A stretch of 64,000 nt of DNA from Ascarosepion bandense (GCA_037127315.1 JBBBDQ010000310.1:2117001-2181000); one strand, 5' to 3'. Shown: positions 34,161 to 44,470, counted from the first letter of the stretch. The notes: generated from the sequence alone by a model not told the origin. Numbers and translations are program-made.

Positions 34161-35794
34161 TTAGATAGATATTTTTTTGCCTTTTGTGGCATTACTTTCC
34201 CTAACATATTGGGAATGCAAGTACAACTCTATCCACTAGGTTAACTTGTTTTTTGTCCGCTCAAAGTGCAATTCATGTTCATATCTTTGTAGTAAAGACT
34301 GCTAGATATATTTTCTCTAGAATAATTGGAAACAAAACACGAATACTGTAAAACATTGTTGTAAAAATGCTTTCAAATTCATGACAGGGTTATCATAAAA
34401 TTAAATAATGCAAAACTAAATAAAATCTTCAATTTGGGAACTGTCAATTTTGATGTATTCAACAACTGATTGAAACATTCACGACAGTATCGAGTTGATG
34501 TTTGTGGGTTTTCTTACATAGCGTCATCATCATGCATAAAAAGCAAATGGTGAGTTTAAAAAGCATTAAAAATTGAATAACGAATAAGATCTAGATTTCC
34601 TCTGATTTTGATAATGGTCGGAATTATGGTTGAAACGATAGATCTCAAACATTTAGACAATATTCCTATTCGCATGTGTTCGATTGCTTTTAAATGAAAA
34701 CTACAAAACATTAATTATACCTGTTTATCATCAAACTTTTATTAACGCGCGCACACGGACACATACACACAGTATATATATATATATATATATATGCGTG
34801 TGTGCATATATATATATAGAGAGAGAGAGAGAGAACGTGTGAGCGTCCTAAAATGACACTCATGTTATCAGATATTTAAACCCTTAATTCCCACCGTAAA
34901 ATGCGGTGATAATTACAATATTAAAATATATTTATTTTTCTAAAAATACAGCATTAATTATAGCTTTCTACCTACCGGATTAATACCTACTGTACCTAAA
35001 AGAAATTAAACATAAGGCACAAACCATAAACTCTTAAGTTTAATTCTCTTTGTAAAAATGACCGTTAATTTTGAAATTGTTAAATTAGATTTCAAAACAA
35101 ACATGAAACATACTAATAACTAAAGTGCACTTACTCATTCTCACAAGATTACAAAATATAATGAGATGAGAAAAAGTGAAAAACCTAATTAGGTAAAAAT
35201 GAAGAAAAATGTATAAGACTTAAAATAAAATAGAAACGAAAATGAATAAAATTTCGAAGTGAAAAAAGTAAAAACTCGAAATGAAAAGAAGAAAAAACAA
35301 AAGTAGAAAAAGTTGAAGAGATTCTTGGGAATAAAAGAAACCGAAAATCCGTGTTGATGAATAAGAAAAGATGACAGAAAGTAAGACTAACCGGAAGAAC
35401 TTTGTTTTCATTCATTGAAGAAGTTGACGTCGAGCTTAGAGGTTTCGAAAATTCAATTTTGGAATTTTTATTGATTGTTATATTCTGATTTTTCTCAAGA
35501 ATAATAGAAAATCACGGTTTCTCAAGAGGATACGATTCTTTCTCTTGAAAAGTCAAAACACTTTATTTCAAGCGGGAGAATTTAAATTATTTTGTAGAGT
35601 GTCATCTCTTTTCTTTCTTTTTTAAAGAGTTGATACTTACTAAAATAAAAAGAATTTTTACCAAAAACTACCATATAAAATGGCTTATGTGATTCAGAAT
35701 ATTCAGTCACTCAATTTCCGTACTTGATACACGCTTGGGTGATCATGTCTCGAAAGAGATATGACTTACTAGGCAGAAGATTTTTCACGCAGTA
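34161..35794. other. AT-rich stretch with short TA and GA runs
   Basis: (TA)n and (GA)n runs lie at 34,772-34,834. 35,165-35,420 is purine-rich on the plus strand and creates minus-strand ORFs of skewed composition that are not credible genes. Confidence 0.4.
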
Positions 35795-35985
35795 GTTTGC
35801 CATTACTAGAGAACTCAATCTGTCCTGCTATTCAACACCTAGCTAGAGGGAGAAGAGATGGATTAATACCTTTCCCAAGAATATTTGTGCATAAATGAAT
35901 AAAATGAATTCGAATGGAATTGAAACTTAACTCTCCGATTTCTCATTCAAAACCCATATACATTACACCACAACGCACATCTTTT
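35795..35985 (-). mobile_element. tRNA-derived SINE, family S1, copy 3
   Basis: The minus strand begins GATGTGCGTTGTGGTGTAAT, with a degraded B-box (AAGTTTCAATTCCATTCG), TCTTGGGAAAGGTATTAATC and a GATTGAGTTCTC...GGCAAACTACTG end. It lies head-to-head with copy 4. Confidence 0.75.
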
Positions 35986-36104
35986 TTAAGGCATGATTAA
36001 CTTTTATATTTATGGTGAGGTTGTTGAGTATAAAATCAGCAATTATTAGTTGTTAAGTCAGGACGTTTGTTGTGCTATGCTTCCCATAACTCAGCGCCAT
36101 TTTA

Positions 36105-36315
36105 TGAGGAGGGTAGCATCACAGTTATCAGCGCTGAAACTGGAATCGGCGATTTGCATTCAAATTCCGGTCTAGTCTACTGCGTTTCTTTCGCCTTTGA
36201 GAAAGGCATGAACTCATCCCTTCTCTAGCTGTAGGTTAAATACTAGCGTAGTCAAGGCTCTTTAGACTTGGATAGCAACCATCATGGCAATTTATCGATA
36301 ATAAAGAAGAAGAAT
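36105..36315 (+). mobile_element. tRNA-derived SINE, family S1, copy 4
   Basis: A-box region GAGGGTAGCATCACAGTTAT, B-box-like GCATTCAAATTCCGG, then GAGAAAGGCATGAACTCATC, TGTAGGTTAAATACTAGC and GGATAGCAACCATCATGGC. The 3' end is AATAAAGAAGAAGAATTCG, with a GAA-type tail like that of the RTE LINEs, which might be its mobilising partner. Confidence 0.72.
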
Positions 36316-36689
36316 TCGTCCAGCGCCATAACCACCTTGCTTTTGACGTCTTGAAATGATATGAAAAAAATAAAAAGGTGAAAGAAAATAATACGGTGAA
36401 TATATGATGATGTGAAGTTGTAAAATTGGCATTATTAATAAAAACCATAAAGAGCTTAGGGTAAAGACGTAATTCGCACATTACGTCTATTCTTGATACT
36501 AAGATATTTCAGTAAAAACATACGCACTAGTGGAAAGAACTAAGCTAACAATAACAATGATAGTGATATATGTCTATTTTTTATCAAATGATATCAAATG
36601 ATTTTTAGATGCACAATTAAGTAAATTTTTGTAAATAAACAAAGCCAAAATATGTGTATATATGGCCATACTTGTTTAATAAACAGACA

Positions 36690-36840
36690 ATACAGTTCAG
36701 ATGTTTGAAAGCCACAACACATGAACAAAATTTACACGTTTTGTTACATACACATTAATATTAAGTTTACTTTTTAATCCAATGGGATGTCAATTCGTAT
36801 CCAGTAAATTATCATAAAGCTTTATATCACTCTCTATTTC
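36690..36840 (+). mobile_element. hAT-type MITE, shortened copy
   Basis: GATGTTTGAAAGCCACAA, ATGAACAAAATTTACACG, TTTTGTTACATACACATTAA and CCAATGGGATGTCAATTCG match the element at 53,982-54,441 with a central deletion and lost termini. Confidence 0.6.
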
Positions 36841-37721
36841 TTTTATCTCAATCAGTCAGTCAGTCAGTCAAGCTGGCTAAAATCGTAGATAAGGCATTTT
36901 ACGAACAAAAGCCTTTTAGCTTTTACTATTCTAAGTGAATGTGGGCTGGTGAATGCATAGTAAAAAACACCCGTCGTGATAAACGAACTCTGATTGGTCG
37001 ACAAGATGTTACGATGAAAATCGGCGAGAATTGCGAGTCCACGAGGAGAAAATTATTTTCAGTTAGTTAGTTGGCCATAAGCTCCCGATGAGATGAAACG
37101 TGTTCGTCAGATTGAATAAGCCTACACCCCAAGCCAACTCTTGTAGGGAGCGCTTACAACAGTAGTCGTGAGCAAGGCAAGAAGACGAGTTCCCCCTTCT
37201 TTTTTTGACGAAGAACATAAATCTGATTGAAACTGAATTTAAAAATTTTAATGAAAGTAAAGCCTCGTCCAGCAAAGTTGAATCGTGAGACGACATATTC
37301 CTTGCTTAACCTTAAGACGAATGTTTGTGAAGATTAGAAGAAAGAAAGATGAAGAAAATAGAAAAACGCTTTTAGAGAACCGCAACAGTTATGCTAAGAA
37401 AACCTCCACCAGATATGGAGATTAAAATATGATTGCTAGTCTCAATAATTGAACACATTACTGAAGAGAGACGCAGCTAACTACGATGCAGCGCAATGTA
37501 ATGGCCTCGTGTCAGTCTATATATCAGCTGAGATTTCGAGAATTATAAAGAATGAAAAATGGCCTTGTGTCATGCTGAAGAGCAACGAAGAAATTTAATG
37601 TTGGAAAAGAGAAAAGAAAGCGAGGGTATTGTTTTTTTTAAGAGAACTGAATACTATATAAAAAAGTAAAAAAAAGATAAACGATAATTATGAGAGAAAA
37701 AGAGAGAGAGAGAGAAAGAAA

Positions 37722-37757
<36 letters not shown>

Positions 37758-38457
37758 CAGAGAGAAAGAAACTGTAAGTTACAAAAATCAAATTCTATAT
37801 TTTTATTTATTTATTTATTTTCCCCAGCCCGTAGATTTGCAGACATCACCAATTCTTAAAAAGTATTTTATTGTATACAACATTACACAAAAAATATTAA
37901 GTGCAACTCCATTCTTTGTGGTAGAGACTTTTATGCTATAACCCGGAAAAATTAGAATTCACAATTCTCAATAAAAATTAACATTAATTTTTTATCACGT
38001 GGCCTGTGTTGCCTTAATTTTGTTGTTTGTTTGGAAAGTCTTGTGTTTTCCAATGTGCTTGATGTGCAAATAACAGAATCTAATCGCCGTCTGACCTAAC
38101 ATTCAGTAAATCATTTTGACAGTTACCCGGGAAAGTTGATATTATTGTAGGGGAAGGCACAACATTGATACCCTTGAAGGTAAGGGAGCCCCCAGCCGTA
38201 GAGGGTCATGACATGTATATATGATAAAAATATAGTTTTAAGGTATGTTATATTCAGTACCATAAGTCGAGCTATCTTTGGAAAATTCCATTTTTGGATA
38301 CTATTATAAATCTAAAATTCTCTACAACAGGATAGATAAATTTACTCTAGAATACCAATAGGTTTATAAAAACATCCAACTTATGTTCTTTATTGTAATA
38401 CTCTGTTAAATCTTAACATTGAGTTCTCATTAGATTTAATCTTCTGTGTAATTTATC
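36841..38457. other. Stretch without genes; contains a (GA)n-rich run
   Basis: Nothing recognised except a (GA)n/(ACAG)n purine run at 37,692-37,769 and (TTTA)n at 37,800-37,820. Confidence 0.4.
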
Positions 38458-38494
38458 TTACCAAGTACCAAGGATTCTGCTTGGTACTTGGTAA
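38458..38494. repeat. Perfect 15-bp-arm hairpin
   Basis: TTACCAAGTACCAAG (38,458-38,472) and CTTGGTACTTGGTAA (38,480-38,494) are exact reverse complements around a 7-base loop GATTCTG. Confidence 0.9.
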
Positions 38495-38532
38495 TATATA
38501 TAATATATATAAAAATATATCATTATTATTAC

Positions 38533-38674
38533 TATAATAATAGCATACTGAAACTCAAAAGCTATTAAGTTTAAGTGTTCAGTCCACCATCATCAGGCAA
38601 TGAAAAACCGCCTGATGATGGTGTAGTGAACACCGAAACTTAATAGCTTTTGAATTGCAGTGTCCTATTATTAT
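38533..38674. repeat. Long imperfect hairpin, about 65-bp arms
   Basis: The left arm (38,533-38,598) and right arm (38,610-38,674) pair with roughly nine mismatches around an 11-base loop. Conserved blocks include CAAAAGCTATTAAGTTT and CCACCATCATCAGGC. The right arm contains CTGATGATGGTGT...ACACCGAAAC before an AAT-rich tail. It may be two head-to-head copies of a short repeat end, a foldback element or a hairpin RNA source. Confidence 0.8.
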
Positions 38675-38694
38675 AACAATAATAATAATTATAT

Positions 38695-39099
38695 CTATAT
38701 ATACTCTACTTCTTTACTGAGCACTTGATATAAAAAGTAATTATTAAACTGTGTATATAAATCAATTAGTTTAAGCCACCAATATTTTATTTTATATATA
38801 TATATACTCTTAAGTATAGCGGCGATATTGGGAATCAATATTATGGACATTTTCTGTCTAGATTGAAAGAGCTCTAAAAGATTTATGCATGCAGAAACTA
38901 AATCTGTTTCCTTTTTCACAAACACAATGTCGTTGATATCTTTTTTTATATATTGTGCAAACTGCAAATATCCAAGAAACAATGATTTAATAAATTCGCT
39001 TTCTGAGCTTTCTATGAACTTCTTTCTATTTTCGTTGTTTTTATTTCGTTTCGTTGTTGTTTCATGTTTTCCAATCTTCAGAATTAGTGTTTTTCTCAT
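38695..39099 (-). CDS. Unrecognised 134-codon ORF, possible exon
   Basis: This is the longest non-repeat ORF in the window. The part from about 39,005 down to 38,815 (FAQYIKKDINDIVFVKKETD, LVSACINLLELFQSRQKM, LIPNIAAILK) has helical, protein-like composition. It is preceded on the minus strand by a TTTGCAG acceptor-like site and followed by AGA|GTATAT, a possible donor. The remainder of the ORF is lysine/asparagine-rich or TA-repeat-derived. I do not recognise a family. In AT-rich DNA of this length an ORF this size could arise by chance. Confidence 0.2.
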   Translation of the reverse strand: MRKTLILKIGKHETTTKRNKNNENRKKFIESSESEFIKSLFLGYLQFAQYIKKDINDIVFVKKETDLVSACINLLELFQSRQKMSIILIPNIAAILKSIYIYKIKYWWLKLIDLYTQFNNYFLYQVLSKEVEYI

Positions 39100-39387
39100 A
39101 TTCGTTCATCTTCATTCAGTTCAGACAATATTCAAGCCGAAAAACACAAGCAGAAATAGCAAGACAAAATCCATTTCAGTTCTTTCTTAATTATCTCTAG
39201 CAAATACAGTTTCATTCTCTGTTTTATTTAATTCTGCTTCCTTTTATCAATTCTATTTAGTTACATTCTGTTCTTTACTCGAATGTCTATAATGAACATC
39301 TCATTCTCTTATCATGTTGAAGGGTTTGAGCTTCTCACATATAAATTCAACTATTTGCTTCTTCTAAAGTGTTTTATTTACGTTTTT

Positions 39388-40999
39388 TGGAGAAAGAGGA
39401 AATACTCCAACGATGGGAAGAATATATAAAGTATCTTTTCCACGACAAGAGAGAGCAACCAATATTACGCAAAGATGAGGACGGACCGGAAATATTAACG
39501 TCTGAAGTGGAATCTGCAATAGCCAAACTGAATAGAAACAAAGCAGCGGGACCAGACGGCATAGTCATTGAGCTGCTGATAGCCCTGGAAGAATTTGGTA
39601 TATAAAAAATTACTGAAATAATAAATGAAATATATAATAGTTGGGTTATACCAGATGATCTCAGCAAGTCTATCTTCATAGCACTACCTAAGACGCCAGG
39701 AGCAAATGAGTGCGAACTCCACAGAACAATCAGTTTAATGAGACATATAACAAAACTGATCGTCCGAATCCTGATGAATAGAGCGAGAAGCAGAATCAGA
39801 CCAGAGATAGAACAAGAACAATATGGTTTCGTTAAAGATACGTGAACAAGGAATGCCATATTTATGATTAGGATGCTCTCCGAAAGGGCAATACAAATGA
39901 AGAAGGACTTATACCTATGCTTTATTGATTATGCGAAGGCGTTTGACAAAATACGCCACAAAGAACTGATGGAGAAGCTCGGAAACCTGGACATATTTGG
40001 AAAAGACTTGAGAGTAATAAAGAATCTCTACTGGCAGCAAACCACTTGCATACGGACAGGTAATGAATTGAGTAGATATACAAAGATAGAAAGGGGCGTA
40101 AGACAAGGATATGTCTTTTCACCGGATCTGTTCAACTTGTGCAGCGAGAATATTTTGAGGACCCTAGAAGTTATGCCTGGATTCGTAATCGCAGGCCACA
40201 ATTTAAACAACCTAAAGTACGCAGATGATACAGTGCTGATAGCAGAAAGAAAGGAAACTACAAGACCTCTTACAGAAGGTAGCAGAGGAAGTAACAAGAA
40301 AGGACTAGAAATAAAGTGCACGAAAACTGAATGCATGGTCATCAGTAACAAGTGCAGCCCAAAATGCTAAATGCAGGTCGGGGATACCAGAATCAAGCAG
40401 GTAGAAAAATTTAAATACCTGGGAAACGTTATAACAGAAGACGGAAAGTGCGACACAGAGATCCGAAGGCGAATTAGCATGGCGAAGGAAGCATTCCAGA
40501 AGTTGAGTAAAGTATTAAGAAACAGGACAATTTCGCTAGAAACTAGGAAGAGAGTACTGGATTGCTACGTGATGTCCGTCCTTTAATATGCCAGTGAATG
40601 TTGGACAATACCATCTAAGATGAAGGAAAACTTGAAGCAACTGAAATGTGGTTTTACAGAAGGATGCTGCGAATCTCATGGATCGAGCATGTGAGCAATG
40701 ATGAGGTCTTGGAAATGATGGAAACAAAAAGGAAATTAATACTGAGCATCAGGAAGAGACAGCTGAAGTTCCTGGGACACGCAATGAGGAAGGAGGGCCT
40801 GGAGAACCTGATACTAACAGACCAGATAGAGGAAAAAGAGACGGGGAAAGCAACGGATAACATATTTGAAGGACCTAATCAGGTGGATATCAGAACGAGG
40901 ATTGCATGGTGTAACAGGAGAAGGCGTGCTCAGAGCCACCAGGGATAGGGAAAAGTGGAAGGCCATGATCGCCTCCGTCCTGAAGGGACAGGGTACATA
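39388..40999 (+). pseudogene. RTE-clade LINE, copy 5 (5'-truncated, young)
   Basis: It starts at EKEEILQRWEEYIKYLFHDK and contains the whole RT: NKAAGPDGIVIELLIALEE, LMRHITKLIVRILMNRAR, FIDYAKAFDKIRHKELM, IERGVRQGYVFSPDLFNL, NNLKYADDTVLIAE (YADD at 40,218-40,229), KKGLEIKCTKTECM, EDGKCDTEIRRRISMAKEAF. It then runs to the C-terminal VLKGQGT-stop at 40,997-40,999 with tail AAGAAGAATATG. A few stops and single-base indels (near 39,604, 39,842, 40,260, 40,370, 40,585 and 40,630) inactivate it. Its last 0.6 kb is almost the same as copy 6. Confidence 0.92.
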
Positions 41000-41244
41000 G
41001 AAGAAGAATATGTTTATAATTTCAAGCAAGACACATATTTCTCTCCTGCATATTTATTTCATTCCCCATCATTCTCCTAACTTTTATTGATGTCTGTTTC
41101 AAAAGCATTTAGGTTTACGCTTGAAAATCTCATTCTATTCCATAACCGGCAGTGAGCTTTTGTGTCTCATCATGAAACTTTTTAGATGTGATTGCTTCTA
41201 TTTTGATATATTTATGGAAGTGGACAACATTGGCGTATGTTTAC

Positions 41245-41275
41245 ATAAAACAGCGAAACAGATCTGTCTGCGGAT

Positions 41276-41306
<31 letters not shown>
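41245..41306 (+). mobile_element. SINE family S3, 3' fragment with (TA)n tail
   Basis: CAGCGAAACAGATCTGTCTG and CGGATGAC (41,251-41,278) followed by (TA)14 match the 3' end of the S3 unit at 42,024-42,170. It keeps the GAAA box, a self-complementary stem III (ACAGATCTGT), the GTC triplet and the 3' strand of stem I (TGCGG). The CTGATGA half is absent. Confidence 0.7.
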
Positions 41307-41394
41307 CTCATGGTGAAGGCAGCAAAATTTTGGTGGAGTGAGGATTTTGATGGCGTTAGTTTTCCTTCTTAACCATAGAGGGAGGGTGGCTTAG

Positions 41395-41840
41395 GAGCAC
41401 CCGTGATTTGGTCATGTTGCAATGATGAGTGACGACAGAATACTTAAGGTTCTCATGACAAGTGGACAAAGGAGTGTTAGATGGCCATGGCTTAGGTACA
41501 AAGACAAGCCAAAGCATAACCTATCAACTGTCAATGTGTCTCATACTAACTTTGAGCAAGATGCCTTGGATAAAATAACTGGAGACATTTGTACCTAAGT
41601 TGTATCAGAAATTTTGAAATCAGTCGTATTCACCGGCTAAGAGACGAAAGATAAAGTCGAAAAGTTTCAGCAAATATTCCTGTGGCAATGTTCCGAGTCC
41701 TCGCTTTTGCACAATATGTGGGCTTGTATTTTATTGCTTACTTTCTCTATCCTGGGATTGAAATGTCATATACGACTTAAACATAAAAAACTGAATGACG
41801 TTGTCTGATCCCCATAAGTCGACATCTACGGGATAGTCCA
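41395..41840 (+). pseudogene. LINE C-terminal relic (separate family, zinc-finger end)
   Basis: The reading LWFGHVATMSDDRILKVLMT, SGQRSVRWPWLRYKDKPKHN and TNFEQDALDKITGDICT matches the C-terminal end of LINE endonuclease/RT proteins (GHV-RM-D-R-P pattern followed by RYKD and a FEQ-A-DR-W block). A decayed FLWQCSESS...H zinc-finger-like remnant follows. It ends GGGATAGTCCATCAT directly before an (ATCT)n run, which may be its tail. It differs from the RTE copies in this window. Confidence 0.62.
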
Positions 41841-41843
41841 TCA

Positions 41844-41845
<2 letters not shown>

Positions 41846-41907
<62 letters not shown>

Positions 41908-41908
41908 A
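41846..41908. repeat. (ATCT)n microsatellite at a LINE 3' end
   Basis: About 15 perfect tetranucleotide units right after the LINE remnant. Confidence 0.95.
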
Positions 41909-42023
41909 CAGTAGCTACTCTAGCATCTACGCATCATTCATTCAGCAATGAATTAGAACACTCTCAGCTATTGGGCGTGTGTATAATGATAATGTACATG
42001 CTAAAAAGTCTGCCTACTTCTAC

Positions 42024-42170
42024 CGAGCGTCCATAGCTCAGAGATAGAATCATCGAATGACGCCAATTCGGTCGAGTTTCAATTCTGGGTAAAAAGCAAT
42101 CGGGTGTCTAACCGCACTGATGAGCTGTGATATAGCGAAAAGATCTGTCTGCGAATGACTATATATATAT
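42024..42170 (+). mobile_element. tRNA-derived SINE, family S3, with hammerhead-like 3' domain
   Basis: The tRNA-like head starts GAGCGTCCATAGCTCAGAGA. Its A-box is TAGCTCAGAGATAGA (42,034-42,048), of standard D-arm type, and its B-box region is GTCGAGTTTCAATTCTGG (42,071-42,088). A short linker leads to a hammerhead fold (42,106-42,159), and the unit ends in (TA)n. Transcription by Pol III from the internal boxes is expected from the family. Because the head no longer forms a clean cloverleaf, it is not a functional tRNA gene. Confidence 0.75.
42106..42159 (+). ncRNA. Hammerhead ribozyme-like domain (type I topology)
   Basis: All conserved parts are in order. Stem I 5' strand: GTC 42,106-42,108 and CGCA 42,113-42,116. 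Core CTGATGA: 42,117-42,123. Stem II: GCTGTGATATAGC, 42,124-42,136, five pairs closed by G-C with a GAT loop. GAAA: 42,137-42,140. Short stem III: to 42,148. Cleavage triplet GTC: 42,147-42,149. Stem I 3' strand: TGCG 42,150-42,153 and GAC 42,157-42,159. Stem I has an internal loop, as in natural type I ribozymes. This copy has lost one C after GAAA, which weakens stem III. The fragment at 41,251-41,278 retains that C. Self-cleavage is inferred from the fold only. Confidence 0.72.
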
Positions 42171-42191
42171 AGCTAGCTAGCTAGATAAATA

Positions 42192-42206
42192 GATATATGA
42201 GATTCT

Positions 42207-42304
<98 letters not shown>

Positions 42305-42318
42305 ATGAGATCCTAAAA
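42192..42318. repeat. (CA)n-(TA)n microsatellite flanked by direct repeats
   Basis: TATGAGATTCTAAA (about 42,195-42,208) and TATGAGATCCTAAA (about 42,304-42,317) bracket (CA)n 42,209-42,260 and (TA)n 42,261-42,298. Confidence 0.85.
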
Positions 42319-42475
42319 GTATACAAAGGTACACGACATGCACGAAAGGACACATGCTAACACACATACGCACATGCGCATACACAGGCACACATTGTCT
42401 ATGTGTATATTTGCACAGTGGTTTGGTCTCTTAATGGTGTTTCTGAAGTACTAAGTTCGACCTTCTGTGACAGTC

Positions 42476-44215
42476 TTAAAAAGACCGACTTTGTACGTTT
42501 TTTTCGTTTGTTCATTTGATATTCATTCTCCTTTCCTATTTGTTTCTTTCGTTTTACACTTCCGTTTTCTTATTTTCTACTTGTTTCAATATTTCTACTT
42601 TTCTTTTTTCTCTTTTCCTATTATTTTTATTTCCTTTTATTTTTCCCTTTTTTCTGTTTCTACTAGCTTTGTTCCCTCTTTATTCCCATTTATCTTTTTC
42701 TAGTAGTTTCTTTTCTTCTAGTTTTCATTTTCCTCTTTTTCGACTAGTTCTTTTCTTCCTACTTTTCCCTTTATCTCTTCCTAATAGTTTCATTGCTTCT
42801 ATTTCACCGTTTTCATGTTAGATTTTTACCTTCCATTTACCTCTTCCTTTTGTTTTCATCTATTTTCTTTTCTTCCCGTCTCTTTTTTCCGTTAGCCTCT
42901 TTTCTACTTTTTCCTGCTCTTTTTTTACTATATTATTTCCTTCTACTTTTCATCTTTCTTCTAATTTTTCCCTTCTAATCTTCCCTTTTCTCATTTTCTA
43001 AAAGTTTATTTCATTCTCCTTTTATCATTTTTATTTTTATGTACATTCGTTACTTCTACTTTTCTATTTTTAACTTTGATGATACTTTCGTCACTTTCAG
43101 TTCGTCACTTTTCTTTTCTATTTCTTTTTTTCGTCCTCATTTCATCCCTGACACATTTCTATTTCATTAGTAGTTTCTTTCTTTCTACTTTCTCAGTTTC
43201 TCTTTTGCTATTACCTTCGTTTCTTCTACTTTTCTATTTTCTCTTTTTCTACTTGTTTCTGTCCTTCTACTCTTCTTTTTATTTTTACTAGTCTCAATCC
43301 TTCTACCTTTTTCCTCTTTTCCTACATGCTTTTTCTACTTTTACCTTTATATGTTTCTGATAGTTTAATTCCTTCTACTTTCTCGTTTTCATTTTAGTAT
43401 TTTATCTAGTTATCCCTTTTTTGTTGTTTTTCGCGTCTTACATTTTCTCGTTTTTTCGTTAGCCTCTTTTCTTCCCGTTTTTTATCTTTTCTACTCAGTT
43501 TTTACTTCTACTTTTTCCTTTTCTTTTTTCCTACCAGTTTTTTACATTCTACTTTTCTCTTTTTCTTTTACTGATTTACCTTCTAGTTATACCTGTTACC
43601 TTTTTATTTTTTTACATTCTAGTTACTTTCCTTCTTTTTTCTTTTTCTTCTAGTTAGTTTCCATCTAGTCTTCCCTTTCCTTCTTGTGGTAGTTTCGTTC
43701 GGTCTTATCTTTCATTTTTCTTTTCTTTTCGGCAAATTTATTTCCTTCTACTTTTCCCTTTTCTCTTTTACTACTAGTTTCTTTCTTTCATTTTGTCACC
43801 CTTTCTATTTTTCTCTTCGTTCTTTTTATTCTACTTTCCCCTTTTCTGTTTAGTTGATGATTTTTCTTCCCTCCTTTCATTTTAACTTTTTTCTTATTTT
43901 ATTGCTTACTTTCCCTCCCCTTTTATCATTCATGTTTTTTCTTTTTCACCTTCCTTCCCTTGTTGCAGTTTCGTTCCTGCTTTCTAAGTTTGTTTTCTCC
44001 TTTTCAAAGAAAATTTTTAATCTATTCATTTTTCGTTCTTGCCGTAAATCTGCCTGTTTCTTTCCCTTCTCCATTTCTAATTTCTATATGTCCTTCCCTT
44101 TCCTATCTTCTGTTCATCTTTTATCTCTTCAACTTCAGTGTCAGTGTCCTTTCGATTATTTTCATTTTATTCTTTATTTTTCATTCTCCCTTTCACTCCT
44201 TTTATCTTAAATGTA
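42476..44215. repeat. 1.7-kb polypyrimidine (T/C) tract
   Basis: The plus strand is overwhelmingly T and C, built from degenerate units such as TTCTACTTTTCCTTTTTC and CTACTAGTTTC repeated at irregular spacing of roughly 30-50 bp. The many F/L/S-rich ORFs on the plus strand here are composition artefacts. Confidence 0.85.
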
Positions 44216-44269
44216 TTTTGCAGCAATAATCGCCTAAGCAGAAAAGAAAAACAATCAGTTCGTAGTTAT

Positions 44270-44367
44270 ACACACAACCCCACCTCACACAATCACACGC
44301 ACACGTACAAACACACACACACAGTCACACACGCGCACAAACACATACACACAGCACACACACATAT

Positions 44368-44434
<67 letters not shown>

Positions 44435-44470
44435 CGCACACAAACGCATACACAGAGGCACACAGCACAA

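Noticed and set aside
38610..38640. Second hammerhead candidate (CTGATGA...GAAAC)
   Set aside because: It has a stem II but no matching stem I or stem III around it, and one extra base follows CTGATGA.
42024..42100. Possible genuine tRNA gene
   Set aside because: A- and B-boxes are present, but the acceptor and anticodon stems do not close, and the unit continues into a SINE body and tail.
42467..44229. Many phenylalanine/leucine/serine-rich plus-strand ORFs
   Set aside because: All arise from the polypyrimidine tract, which suppresses stop codons on that strand. There is no domain structure.
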